This document shows, in pieces, positions 26,041-35,491 of a stretch of DNA of 64,000 nucleotides. The stretch is from JAVBKX01 sp031553835 (GTDB lineage Bacteria; Bacteroidota; Bacteroidia; Bacteroidales; Azobacteroidaceae). Where the stretch lies: the NCBI GenBank assembly GCA_031553835.1, contig JAVBKX010000016.1, positions 248,001 to 312,000 on the forward strand, read 5' to 3'. Each line of letters opens with the position of its first letter. The first letter of the stretch is position 1. Both the position numbers and the translations under genes were made by a program. The notes under the pieces were generated by a model. It had not been told where the DNA came from and made no database searches. It saw nothing but the letters and a program-made list of their open reading frames with translations.

Positions 26041-27242
26041 TGGACCCTATTTCACCTCAGACCCGCCGGTTTATACAAACCCATCGTTTTGATTCTCCTC
26101 AACAATTGGCGTTGAAATCATCCGGGAAGTGTCCGGATGTAGATCTTGCATTTGCACTGACTCAAATTTCAGGTCGTCAGGCGATTAAAGAGAAAATACC
26201 TTCCTGGTATGAGCTGGATGATTTGATTTATCCGGTATCGTTGTCGTTGGAACAGGCATCATCCGAACTTACGGCATGTTATAAAGCCTCTTTAGTGCAG
26301 GGATGTTCTTTGGTTGACCTTACCGGTGGTTTTGGAGTGGATTGCGCTTTCTTAGCCGATCGTTTCGATTCGGTAACGTATGTGGAAGAACAGGCTGCTT
26401 TGTGTGAGATTGCGTTGTCGAATTTTTCCACGCTACAGAAAAATAATATTCGAGTATTGTGCCGGGATGCAGTGTCTTATTTGCAACACATGAGTCCTGT
26501 AGATTGTATTTACCTGGATCCGGCCCGGCGAAGTAAAACCGGAAGGAAAATGGTATCTATTGCTGATTGCGTGCCGGACGCAGGATTAATTCTTCCTTTA
26601 TTGTTGGAAAAATCCGGTATTGTCCTGATCAAATTATCGCCGATGTTGGATATCTCTTTAGCTTTGCAGAGCTTGCCGGGAACCCGGTCTGTGCATGTGG
26701 TAAGCGCGGAGAACGAGTGCAGGGAATTGCTGTTTTTGATTGAAAAGGGGTATGCAGGAGAGCCGCAAATACAGTGTGTTAACCTTTCATCTACGGGAGA
26801 TACTGCGGAATTTCGCTTTTTAAAATCGCAAGAGAAAGTATTAGAAATTTCTTATACCGCTGAGGTGGAAAATTATCTTTATGAACCGAATGCTTCGTTG
26901 TTGAAAGCCGGAGCTTATAAATCGGCAGCTCAACAATACTTGATTCGTAAATTGCATCCGGACAGCCATTTATATACTTCCCAACACGATATTCCGAATT
27001 TCCCGGGACGTGTTTTTAAGGTTTTGTTTGTGTCTTCTTTTAATGCCGTTGAACTTAAAAAAAATTGTAAAAATATTCCTGCTGCCCATATTAGTGTGCG
27101 AAATTTTCCGGATACGGCCGAACAATTGAGAAAACGGTTGCAACTGAAAGACGGAGGCCGTTTTTATCTGTTTGCTACAACGCTTTATAACGGAAAGAAA
27201 GTCATTATTGGAGGAGTCAGGGAACAATTCGGAGGAAAATAA
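26040..27242 (+). CDS. THUMP-like class I SAM-dependent methyltransferase
   Basis: The 400-residue protein starts with GTG at 26040, sharing one base with the murI stop (TAGTG). It has a SAM-binding Rossmann fold: SLVDLTGGFGVDCAFLADRF (about 90-110), an acidic turn VTYVEEQ, and CIYLDPARRSKTGRKM near residue 160. The C-terminal region (about 260-400) matches the THUMP-like domain described in some RNA methyltransferases. I infer an RNA (perhaps rRNA or tRNA) target, but no member of this exact family is known to me to be characterised. It is the last gene of the envelope operon. Confidence 0.8.
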   Translation: MDPISPQTRRFIQTHRFDSPQQLALKSSGKCPDVDLAFALTQISGRQAIKEKIPSWYELDDLIYPVSLSLEQASSELTACYKASLVQGCSLVDLTGGFGVDCAFLADRFDSVTYVEEQAALCEIALSNFSTLQKNNIRVLCRDAVSYLQHMSPVDCIYLDPARRSKTGRKMVSIADCVPDAGLILPLLLEKSGIVLIKLSPMLDISLALQSLPGTRSVHVVSAENECRELLFLIEKGYAGEPQIQCVNLSSTGDTAEFRFLKSQEKVLEISYTAEVENYLYEPNASLLKAGAYKSAAQQYLIRKLHPDSHLYTSQHDIPNFPGRVFKVLFVSSFNAVELKKNCKNIPAAHISVRNFPDTAEQLRKRLQLKDGGRFYLFATTLYNGKKVIIGGVREQFGGK

Positions 27243-27277
27243 TCCGGATAAATTTAGTGGGAGAAAGATTTTTTTTA

Positions 27278-27285
27278 TACATTTG
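27278..27285 (+). promoter_or_regulatory. Promoter -7 box of the GLUG-repeat protein
   Basis: TACATTTG fits TAnnTTTG, 28 bases before the preferred start at 27314. Confidence 0.5.
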
Positions 27286-27313
27286 TCCACTAATTATGAT
27301 TCACTTTACAGCT

Positions 27314-29053
27314 ATGAAACGAACATACATAATCCGAATAGCTTTCTTATCTCTTATTAATCTTGTTAATTTAAATGCACAAGCAGTATTTAATTGGATA
27401 GACTATGCGCAACCTGTTACTTCAGGTGATGGCTCGCGTGCTAATCCCTTTTTGATAGAAACACCGGAGCATTTGGCTTTTGTCGCTGCGGAAACAAAGG
27501 AGAACCGGAATTTTAACGGCCTCTATTTGAAAATTACTCAGGATATTGATTTATCGGGAAAAGAATGGACTCCGATCGGCTCGCTTGTCTCTGCCGGGAC
27601 TTTATTTTCCGGGACATTGGACGGAGGAAAGCATGTGATTAAAAATATGGAAATCAATGCGCCGGATGTGAGCCATATTGGTTTGTTCGGAGCCAGCCGG
27701 GGTGTTATTGAGAATCTGAATATAGAGAATTGTTCCGTGTCCGGTTTTGAATACGTAGGCGGCCTGGTCGGATTTATTTATGAAGGAGCTGTCAATAATT
27801 GTATGATTACAGGAAAAGTGGAAGGTAAGCACAACCGGGTGGGTTTGTTGACAGGACAAAACGACGGCTCTATTCTCGGATGCAGTACTTCAGGAAATAT
27901 AACAGGTAAGGAAAATGTCGGCGGTTTTGCCGGGATTAATTACGGATTGATTACGGAAAGCACTTCTGCCGGGCATGTTCAGGGAGAAAATCAGGTCGGT
28001 GGTTTTGTGGGCCTGCTGCAAAAAGGTAAAATTAATAATTGTAAAGCGGCCTGTAAAGTTGAAGGCGCACAAGAAAATATCGGCGGTTTTTTAGGTCAGA
28101 ACAGTGCTGCTATTGCCAATTGTCAGGCTTCGGGTGACGTGGCGGGACGTATGTATGTCGGCGGATTTGCCGGATGGAATTATTATGGAAGCGTTGATAA
28201 TTGTTCGGCCTCGGGTAACCTGAAGGGAACGGCGATTGTTGGCGGTTTGATTGGATCGAATGAAACCGACCAGCCTTTATTGAAATGTTTTGCAACCGGC
28301 CGGATCGATGGAACTGAAGGCAATATAGGCGGATTGGTAGGCATGAATCACGGACAGGTAACGCATTGTCATGCTACCGGGAATGTGGTTGGAAAAGATC
28401 AGTTGGGCGGTTTGATCGGCATTAGCCAGGCCGGAGCTATCGTCGGTTGTTGTGCCAAAGGATCGGTGGAAGGAACCGGAGACCGCATCGGCGGATTAAT
28501 TGGAAAAAATAATGGGGCGATGGCTCATTGTTATGCAACCGGAAATGTTTCCGGTCGCAATCTGATCGGCGGTTTAGTCGGTGCAGATAAGGAGGGTTGT
28601 CCGTTTTCCAATTGTTACGCTTCAGGAGTTGTCAGGGGGAGTGGAATTTATATCGGCGGATTATTAGGCCAGTGTCTGGGATCCGTTGTCAATTGTTATG
28701 CTTCGGGATCGGTTTCAGGTAATCAATATTTGGGCGGAATTGTGGGCGCTATTTTCGGGACATTGAAAAATTCGGTTTCTGCCTGTACTTCCATACAAAC
28801 GACAACGAGTCGCTTTGGCGGACGTATCTTCGGCGAAGCAGGCGAAGGCGCTGTGGTGGAAAATAATTACGCCTTGCGCTCTACTTTGCTCGATGGAAAG
28901 GAAGTGAATCCTAAAACGGTCAACAATAATACAGGAATAAATAAAGAACAAATCGATTTATTCCTCCAAAATACCTATCAATCCGGTTTGAGCTGGGATT
29001 TTGATACCGTCTGGAAAATCCAGGACGGAGCCGGATTACCGACATTAAAGTGA
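27314..29053 (+). CDS. Secreted GLUG-repeat beta-helix protein
   Basis: I take the start at 27314 (MKRTYIIRIAFLSLINLVNLNAQA, a good signal peptide). After a first domain that looks like a pectate-lyase-like cap (SGDGSRANPFLIETPEHLAFVA), about a dozen repeats of 20-40 residues follow, each with a YVGGLVGF- or IGGLIGKN-type GLUG core and an NC[YS]A[ST]G turn. GLUG repeats are found in surface and adhesin-like proteins. No catalytic residues can be named. It ends with DTVWKIQDGAGLPTLK, a common end in this family. It is probably secreted and may bind a polymer. Confidence 0.82.
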   Translation: MKRTYIIRIAFLSLINLVNLNAQAVFNWIDYAQPVTSGDGSRANPFLIETPEHLAFVAAETKENRNFNGLYLKITQDIDLSGKEWTPIGSLVSAGTLFSGTLDGGKHVIKNMEINAPDVSHIGLFGASRGVIENLNIENCSVSGFEYVGGLVGFIYEGAVNNCMITGKVEGKHNRVGLLTGQNDGSILGCSTSGNITGKENVGGFAGINYGLITESTSAGHVQGENQVGGFVGLLQKGKINNCKAACKVEGAQENIGGFLGQNSAAIANCQASGDVAGRMYVGGFAGWNYYGSVDNCSASGNLKGTAIVGGLIGSNETDQPLLKCFATGRIDGTEGNIGGLVGMNHGQVTHCHATGNVVGKDQLGGLIGISQAGAIVGCCAKGSVEGTGDRIGGLIGKNNGAMAHCYATGNVSGRNLIGGLVGADKEGCPFSNCYASGVVRGSGIYIGGLLGQCLGSVVNCYASGSVSGNQYLGGIVGAIFGTLKNSVSACTSIQTTTSRFGGRIFGEAGEGAVVENNYALRSTLLDGKEVNPKTVNNNTGINKEQIDLFLQNTYQSGLSWDFDTVWKIQDGAGLPTLK

Positions 29054-29106
29054 TGGATTGTAGAAAATCCTCATGAAGATAGAATTCTTCTCCGGATTAG
29101 ATCTTC

Positions 29107-30162
29107 TCAATCAAGATTAGGCAAATAGAAATCGAAAGGTTTATCTCTGTCCAGTACGATTAATTCACCATTTACTACATTCAATTCAGCGACTTCTATT
29201 GAAGATCGACGCAATTCATAAGGAATATTTCCGTTTTTATCGGGAGCCGCTTCTGTATGTTTTGTCCTTCCAGGATGAGTGAAGTAAAAGATATATGCTT
29301 TGTCTCCAATCACCACAACATCGCCATGCGCTCCGCTGGGATAATCGTCTTTTCTTGAGCTGCCTTTATCCAGAATCGGTAGCGTTTGTTTTGTCCAATT
29401 GGTCAGGTCGTCGGAACGATAAACACCCATTCCAGCCCATTGGTCGGTAATCATCCAGTAATATCCTTTGAATTTGAATGCTTTTGGACCTTCGTGCGCC
29501 TGGTCTTTAATGGCGGCTTCGGGATAGTTGGTCCAATGAAACAGGTCTTTGCTGTCGGAATACATGGACATATTATTCTCTTTATACCACATTCGCCAAT
29601 CACCATTTGGCAATTGACAGATAGTAGCGTCGATAGCATATTCGGATAATAAAGGCACATATCCCTCAAATTTCCAATCCCATAAATTTTTACTTGTATA
29701 ATGATGCATCCGGGATTTTCCGCTCCAATGGTTGGCTATCCCCCTGATATAGGTTACAAATAAATGGTAAGTGCCTTGATGCGAAATGATTTCGGGCGCC
29801 CAAAATGTGTTTTCACCTTTTTCCACTTCCAAATCTAATGTTCCCCGGTAACGCCAGGATCGACCGTTGTCTTCCGAATAGGCGATTCCGATTTTGTTGC
29901 CGTAACAATAGGCCACATCTGCCGATTCTACATTGGCTCTTCGTTGGGTATATAGCATCCACCACGCTTTTTCAAACGGATTATATATTACAACCGGATC
30001 GGCGGCTCCGTCTGTTATCGGATCACGGAAAAGCGGGGCAGGAGCCTGGCGTATTTTTTGGGCGGAGGCAGGAAGAATCAGGAGCGCCAAATGAAAAATT
30101 AAAAATGAAAAATAGAAAATTCGTCTTTGATTCTTTGTGTTGATTTTCATTGTCTTTTGCAT
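29107..30162 (-). CDS. Secreted five-bladed propeller glycosidase-like protein (GH43/GH117-like)
   Basis: A signal peptide (about residues 1-34, ending PASAQ) leads to a five-bladed beta-propeller. The blades show DGAADPVVIYNPFEKAWWMLYTQRR (with a possible catalytic Asp), FWAPEIISHQGTYHLFVTYI, AIDATICQLPNGDWRMWYKE and AHEGPKAFKFKGYYWMITDQW with a Glu in the acid position, then SGAHGDVVVI. The overall order matches clan members such as GH43 and GH117, but the family cannot be fixed by eye. An ATG 12 bases later (30150) is an alternative start. It follows the 741-residue protein gene by 18 bases on the same strand, so the two likely act together. Confidence 0.72.
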   Translation of the reverse strand: MQKTMKINTKNQRRIFYFSFLIFHLALLILPASAQKIRQAPAPLFRDPITDGAADPVVIYNPFEKAWWMLYTQRRANVESADVAYCYGNKIGIAYSEDNGRSWRYRGTLDLEVEKGENTFWAPEIISHQGTYHLFVTYIRGIANHWSGKSRMHHYTSKNLWDWKFEGYVPLLSEYAIDATICQLPNGDWRMWYKENNMSMYSDSKDLFHWTNYPEAAIKDQAHEGPKAFKFKGYYWMITDQWAGMGVYRSDDLTNWTKQTLPILDKGSSRKDDYPSGAHGDVVVIGDKAYIFYFTHPGRTKHTEAAPDKNGNIPYELRRSSIEVAELNVVNGELIVLDRDKPFDFYLPNLD

Positions 30163-30180
30163 AATTATATATGAACATTT

Positions 30181-32406
30181 CTAAAAAGCGAATTCTACCC
30201 GGATACCTTCCGGACTGTTTTCAAATTGGATCAGGCACGTTTTGGATGGGTTGTCCCAACTGCTTTTGGTTTCTGTAATCATTTCTCCTGTATGATTTTT
30301 GACTGTTATTTTCTTAGGTTTTTTCGGTAAATACACCCTGGATACATTGGTGGTACTGGCCGGACTTTTAGCAGTAAAGGCATAGTTTCCGGCGTTGTAT
30401 GTTTCATCATAAATACGTGAAGCTCCGCATAGTACTTGCGGTTTCGACCGGTCTGCTATTTTTTTGATGTTGTACAAAAATGCCTGTTCGTCTGCCGATA
30501 CCGTTTTTGTTTGTAAAACAGGTAGTTCGGGATCAAACAGATCGATAAAAGTTCCGTTGAGTCTTAAGGGGGAAGTATCATTGTTTTCGTCCATTACAGC
30601 GGCAATGATATAAGGACCTCGTTCCAGGTATAAATTGTTTTTCAGGATTAATTTTTCGTTTTCGGTGGCTGATTCATAGGCTTTTTTTATGGTAGAAACA
30701 TAATGATCGTCTTTGTTGGATGTTAAGACAAAATCTTTAGGTTCTTCCCTGATCACAAATACTTTTCCTTTTTCGCAGGCATATTCGCCGGTTTCAGGAT
30801 TTGGCGTTAATCCTAATGTTTCAAATAAATGAGAGGAGGGGGTGGCATAATGATTTTTACCCGTATTCCACCATTCCATCACCGATTGGTACGGATCGAT
30901 GTCCTTGCCGCAATAAACCAGTACTCCACCTTGTTTTACCCATTGGGCGATGTGTTGATGGTATTCAGGTTGGAGAGGTTTCATGTTGGAATACGACACA
31001 ACCAGTACTTTCAGGTTTTTCCAGGTGTCGGGATAGCCTGTATTTTCTATGTGAACCGTTTCGACCGGAACGCCTCTTTTGAGTAAAGGTAACGTTTGTC
31101 CGTAAAAATTGGAAAACCGGGGGTCGTCATATCCTGCATGATCCGGAAAACGTTGAAACATCAATGAATTAGACATTAATATGCCTATGCCGCGAGAGCC
31201 ATTTACCTGATTTGCAGATACCGGCATATCGTTCAGCGTGTTGATCATTATTTGCATTTGCGTGGAATAAAAACGCGGAATATGCGCTTTTACATCGCTG
31301 TTGGCGCTTGTTCTGTACAACCCTTCATAAATCCGGTCGGGCCAGGGCATTACTTCATAATTATCGATGGTAGGATACAGTAATTGGGCGGCAAATGTGG
31401 CCTGGTAATTTTTCTTGTAATCCGCCCAGTCACGCGCCCAGTCTTCAATCGGGTCGGTAAGGAAAAACATTTTGCGTCCGGTAGGACGGGTCATGGATTC
31501 CATCGAACCATAGTCTAAAAAAGCATTTTCAAAAACCCGTTCTTTTTCAACTCCGTTGAAATAGGTTTTTTCGCGGGAAGTTCCTGTCCATACCTGGGCG
31601 ATATATCCATCCACACATGGTAACGAGGCTAAACTGGCTTCGGGACTTACAATCTGCCAGGAAGAGTAATTCACCAAGGAGTGTGTCGGAACATAGCACC
31701 GTACATTCATTCCCTTGGTTTTGCCATATTCTTTAGCATAAGTAAATACTTCGTCGAGCGCATTGTAATACAATTGATATTTAAGTTTATTCGCTAAATA
31801 AGTATTTTCGGGCGATTCGTGTTGCGGACGCCAGGGAAATTGGTAATATTTCTGCCATTCTTTTTTGAATGCATCACTATAACCGGCCCGCATCCAGAAT
31901 TCCGGTTCTTCTAAATAGATGGCATCGATACCCGCATCAATTACCCTTCGGATATGTTTTTCTTTTATATATTGAATGAAAGATGCGGTGGGAACAATAT
32001 ACGGAACAAGGTGTCCATGCCAGATTGTATCGCCTTTAACAGTTACCTGCCCTTCGCCCAGGTGATTAATTCCGTCCCATTTCCCTGTGAAATAGTCTTG
32101 GTATTCTCCCCAGGCGATGCCGGTCATGAAGTGAACGGTGTATCCCCGGTCTCGCCATGATTTGACGCGGTCTTCGAATACCACTTTTTTCCCTTTTTCC
32201 GAAGGATTTCCCCCAACGCCATATACAATAGCCACGTCGGCCCGGGTGTCGGTTACCGGTTTCCAGGGACCGCCGGTTTGGAAAGACGTTTTTTCTTTGC
32301 GGGATGATTCGGGCGATGTTGTCGTTTGAGCGGTACAAGGCGCAGAGAATAGAGTTACGGCTAATGACAAGCAGCAGAGATATGAATACAAATGCGAGTT
32401 CTTCAT
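30181..32406 (-). CDS. Large secreted putative glycoside hydrolase (TIM barrel plus GATase-like domain)
   Basis: The 741-residue protein has a signal peptide (about 1-26, ending APCTAQ). The N-terminal part reads as a TIM barrel: ADVAIVYGVGG, IRRVIDAGIDAIYLEEPEFW (about 160-180, with Glu pair possibly catalytic), GMNVRCYVPTHSLVNY and VDGYIAQVW. A middle domain around residues 430-510 (SNFYGQTLPLLKRGVPVETVHIENTG, VLVVSYSNMKPL, WVKQGGVLVYCG) resembles the class I GATase-like domain of beta-galactosidase trimer proteins (GH42-like). A C-terminal beta domain ends the protein. The family is not certain. It is paired with the propeller glycosidase downstream. Confidence 0.65.
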   Translation of the reverse strand: MKNSHLYSYLCCLSLAVTLFSAPCTAQTTTSPESSRKEKTSFQTGGPWKPVTDTRADVAIVYGVGGNPSEKGKKVVFEDRVKSWRDRGYTVHFMTGIAWGEYQDYFTGKWDGINHLGEGQVTVKGDTIWHGHLVPYIVPTASFIQYIKEKHIRRVIDAGIDAIYLEEPEFWMRAGYSDAFKKEWQKYYQFPWRPQHESPENTYLANKLKYQLYYNALDEVFTYAKEYGKTKGMNVRCYVPTHSLVNYSSWQIVSPEASLASLPCVDGYIAQVWTGTSREKTYFNGVEKERVFENAFLDYGSMESMTRPTGRKMFFLTDPIEDWARDWADYKKNYQATFAAQLLYPTIDNYEVMPWPDRIYEGLYRTSANSDVKAHIPRFYSTQMQIMINTLNDMPVSANQVNGSRGIGILMSNSLMFQRFPDHAGYDDPRFSNFYGQTLPLLKRGVPVETVHIENTGYPDTWKNLKVLVVSYSNMKPLQPEYHQHIAQWVKQGGVLVYCGKDIDPYQSVMEWWNTGKNHYATPSSHLFETLGLTPNPETGEYACEKGKVFVIREEPKDFVLTSNKDDHYVSTIKKAYESATENEKLILKNNLYLERGPYIIAAVMDENNDTSPLRLNGTFIDLFDPELPVLQTKTVSADEQAFLYNIKKIADRSKPQVLCGASRIYDETYNAGNYAFTAKSPASTTNVSRVYLPKKPKKITVKNHTGEMITETKSSWDNPSKTCLIQFENSPEGIRVEFAF

Positions 32407-32576
32407 GTTTTTTATGCTTAAAAAATTCTTTAATAATTATTGTTGTTTGTTCTAATTACGCAAAAATACAATGAAAAGATTAATATTTATGAATGATATC
32501 CGGTCAAAATTACATCATTATTTGGTCAAAGTGATATTTTGATTGTTTCTGTCTTTGTTTTGTTCGGTATTATTGT

Positions 32577-33521
32577 TTGTCAATGGGTACTGTCAGTACT
32601 TCGTATATAGACCAGGTGTCTATCACTCATGCCGGCAATCAATTGTTGCGGGTCAATGATTCTGCAGAAGGAATGGCTTATGCTTCGATTGGTACTGCCG
32701 ATTTTAAAAATCGGTCGGGTGGTACTACTGAATATATGTATGATAAGAATGGCAATCTGAGTGGAGATTATGATAGAAATATCGCCTGGACCAAATATAA
32801 TTTATTAAATTTGCCTCAGAAAGTACAGATGGGTAATGGCGATAAGACGGAATACCAGTACGATGCCCTCGGTATGAAACGGAAGGCAACTTACAGTATC
32901 GCCCTCAATTCTATGCAGATACCTTTGGGGGCAACGGGGACTGCAACTACGGTACACCTTACAATCTTTTCGGAGGAAAAGAGTTGGAGCCGGTCAATAC
33001 CCGGTTATATGATTTCCATGTATGAACCGGATTTTGGTTCCGGGCCTTTGTTGCAAAGTAAGGGAAGTTCTGAAGATTTAGCTCGACAGAAGAAAGAGCG
33101 GTTACAGGGTCTGATGAAAGAGCAAGGGATTGTGGAGGGGGATTGGGAAGAGAGTTCTGTAAAGCATTGTGATATAACTGATGTTAGTAAAACAATTTCT
33201 AATGTTTCTGGTACAATAAATTATGCTTCAGAAACATTTGGGTGGCAAAAGTTAGCAAAATATTCATTTCATTTAGGAGTTGGAGTAGATGCTTTTTCTT
33301 TTGGAAAAAATGTTGTCGATAAGTATAATGGAAAAATTTCTTGGGGAAAGTTAGGTTATGAAACTGTGGCTACAGTTGCTCCATATATTATTCCAGAAGC
33401 TAGTATTGTGATATTAGGAGGGGAGTATACGTGGGAAGTAACTAAATATATGAACTGGGAAATTCAAACGACAGTTACGAATATGCAATCTCCACAATTT
33501 TGGTGGTATTTAGGATATTAA
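32577..33521 (+). pseudogene. Rhs fragment with degraded core and toxin tail
   Basis: There is no N-terminal part. The first 110 residues carry YD/Rhs repeats (TEYMYDKNGNLSGDYDR, KTEYQYDALGMKRKATY). In the core end the frame is shifted: the alternative frame around 32935-33025 reads CNYGTPYNLFGGKELE and NTRLYDFH, normal for Bacteroidota Rhs cores, then a stop; the open frame resumes at MYEPDFGSG. The C-terminal part (about 150-314) is a non-Rhs toxin-like tail: amphipathic with hydrophobic YSFHLGVGVDAFSFGKNVV and VATVAPYIIPEASIVILGG stretches and no obvious nuclease motif. It is most likely a displaced, inactive Rhs C-terminus recombined into this place. Confidence 0.8.
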
Positions 33522-33532
33522 ATGTAGTGCTT

Positions 33533-34036
33533 ATGAATCAAAAAGTAAGAATATGTAAATTATCATTTTGTAATGTGTTTTTTTCTCATGTGGGGGAAAT
33601 ATTGATATTGTTAATACTTATTGTCGGATTTTCTTATGCTCAATATTGGTTATTTTCTTTAAAAGATATTACTTGGATCGGAAAAATAATCATAGTACTG
33701 ATATCGTTATTTTGTGTGATTTTAATTGGTGTCATGCCTTTATTAATATGTTGGAATCATTATCAGCACGATAAATATACTGTAATGACTATAGATCATG
33801 AAAATAATCAGATAACATATCGAAATAGAAGGGATGAGAAAAAAATAAAAACAGAAGACATTTTATATATTTGTAGATATTATAGTGTTGCAAGAATGCT
33901 TAATGAAGAGTATTATATAATTACTCTCAAAGATTATTCAAAGATTGTAGTTACTTCATTGTTGATATCCGGTTTGTCTAAGAAAATTCCGAATGTCCCT
34001 AGTAAAGAGGTATCTACATATCGATTGTTTTTATGA
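33533..34036 (+). CDS. Putative Rhs immunity membrane protein, type A
   Basis: The 167-residue protein starts at ATG 33533, 11 bases after the Rhs tail. It has two strong transmembrane segments (about residues 19-39 and 50-77) and a cytoplasmic C-terminal domain of strands (YTVMTIDHENNQITYRNRRDEKKIKTEDILYICRYY) resembling a PH-like domain. No family is recognised. Its position right after a toxin tail and the partial copy at 37736-37846 mark it as a cognate immunity protein candidate. AT-rich codon use differs from the housekeeping genes of the window. Confidence 0.6.
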   Translation: MNQKVRICKLSFCNVFFSHVGEILILLILIVGFSYAQYWLFSLKDITWIGKIIIVLISLFCVILIGVMPLLICWNHYQHDKYTVMTIDHENNQITYRNRRDEKKIKTEDILYICRYYSVARMLNEEYYIITLKDYSKIVVTSLLISGLSKKIPNVPSKEVSTYRLFL

Positions 34037-34067
34037 ATAATACACATCTCTGGTTCTTTTTATTTTA

Positions 34068-34839
34068 GTGGATCCGGCTTTTAATCGCAGCAAGGACTGT
34101 ATGAAACGATATATGGGAAAAACAGTAGAAGGAGTTCATTATACATCCAAAGAAGTACTGCAAATACTAGAAGATTTGTATGTTTTTCAGGCTTATTATT
34201 GTTGTGAAATAAACAAAGGATATTACTTGACCTTTCAGACCACCATTGGAGAATGGCGAAAAATTTGCGATTTAAAAGAGCCTTCAGAACTTGCCTTGGA
34301 TTTTCAAAGATTTTTCAGTTTAGATATTGATCAGTCTGATTTAACATATATGCTAAGTGTGGAAAAAAATAATCTTGGGATGTTTTGTGATTATGTAGCA
34401 AATAAAGCGAGCAAAGAAATTTTCCCTCCGGATGTATATTCGGAAGTGGCAATCTTTAAAATATTACAAACTGAATTTGACAAACGCGGTATTAATACGA
34501 CGGATTTGAAACTGAGTGCTAAGTTGAGTCCTTTTTTTTGTAAGCATGCAACAGATGTAGTAGAAATAGTAAGCAAATTATCTCCAGGAACCTTTTCTTA
34601 CTATAAATTTAAACATAGTATCATTGGTAAACTGGGAATTTTATTGCTGTTTTTTTTCTATTATCGCTTTCGTTATTATGGCAATACTTCATTATATTGT
34701 GTGGTATATCGTGTTGCTTCCTGTTATTCTGGTAATTGTTTTATTGATTATCGGTAATGGATTAGATGTCAGTAGATTGGATATCAGTGGATATTGTACA
34801 GTAAAGGATATGATTGTCGGAATGCAAAATATACATTGA
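34068..34839 (+). pseudogene. Hypothetical two-part protein with frameshift in a T tract
   Basis: A soluble N-terminal region (from GTG 34068 or ATG 34101, about 185 residues, with SKEVLQILEDLYVFQAYYCCE) runs into a T8 tract at 34650-34657. In frame, the protein then ends as an unlikely 'FYYRFRYYGNTSLY' tail. In the next frame a clear transmembrane pair continues (SIIAFVIMAILHYIVWYIVL, LPVILVIVLLIIGNGLD) to the TGA at 34837-34839. One T fewer (T7) restores a single 257-residue protein. This may be a dead gene or one that switches phase by slippage. It lies within the immunity-like array. Confidence 0.7.
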
Positions 34840-34910
34840 AAGTGTGTACTATCTTTTTTTTAATAAAGAAAGTAGAAATAAGAGGAAATGGAATAGCTAT
34901 TGTAATCAAT
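34824..34910 (+). repeat. Copy of the 3' end of the 37967 gene
   Basis: Eighty-seven bases are identical, with one difference that I can see, to 38270-38356. That is the end of the 131-residue gene at 37967. The copy joins the end of the frameshifted gene and marks a recombination junction. Confidence 0.85.
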
Positions 34911-34933
34911 TAATGATTTAATTACCAAATTTC

Positions 34934-35416
34934 ATGAAAACAAGTAACGATGGGAAAAAAGAGCAACAACAGGTGGATAACGTGTTAGCCAATCAAGGAA
35001 AAGTGTACGAAGAGAGGAAGGTGTACATTGCCACATTTATAGGAGGCCCTTTGGTGGGAGGCTATATGATTGCCAATAATTTTAAATGTTTTGGAGATTT
35101 AAAAAGAGTAAGGCAAACATGGATTTTTACTGCTGTTATTGTTTTGTTTCTTTTGATTGGTGGCTTTCTTTTAGCAAAATCAAAGGTTCCAAGATTGTCG
35201 ATACCTTTTGTCTATTCGTTTCTTGCTTATGTTATTGCTAAATACTATCAGGAAAAACAAATAAATCGTCATTTAGATCAAGGAGGTGGTTGGTATGGGT
35301 GGGGTAGAACTATTTTAGTCGCTTTAATTGGCCTGGCAATCACCATGTTGTTATCCTTTGGAATTTTGTTAGCCTTAGATCCGATTTTTTGGGTAACTGG
35401 CTCCTCTGTTCCCTGA
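34934..35416 (+). CDS. Putative membrane protein of the Rhs immunity array, type B
   Basis: The 160-residue protein has a short soluble start, then up to four hydrophobic stretches: YIATFIGGPLVGGYMIANNF, TWIFTAVIVLFLLIGGFLL, IPFVYSFLAYVIAKYY and ILVALIGLAITMLLSFGILLAL. No family is recognised. It ends VTGSSVP followed by TGA, and the next codons stay open as a toxin-like tail (35417-35482) in the same frame, so the true history here is probably a fusion or recombination. Codon use is AT-rich like its neighbours. Confidence 0.55.
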   Translation: MKTSNDGKKEQQQVDNVLANQGKVYEERKVYIATFIGGPLVGGYMIANNFKCFGDLKRVRQTWIFTAVIVLFLLIGGFLLAKSKVPRLSIPFVYSFLAYVIAKYYQEKQINRHLDQGGGWYGWGRTILVALIGLAITMLLSFGILLALDPIFWVTGSSVP

Positions 35417-35482
35417 GATTTTGCCGGAGGATACTATGGCGCAGAGTTTGGAGGTCGCCTTGTTGAAGAATGGTTTTATTAA
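35417..35482 (+). pseudogene. Remnant of an Rhs toxin C-terminus
   Basis: Directly after the TGA of the preceding gene, 21 codons in the same frame read DFAGGYYGAEFGGRLVEEWFY and then TAA. The Gly-rich, Trp/Tyr-ended tail resembles other Rhs C-terminal ends in this locus. It is only a stump and probably not translated. Confidence 0.55.
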
Positions 35483-35491
35483 AAATGTTTT

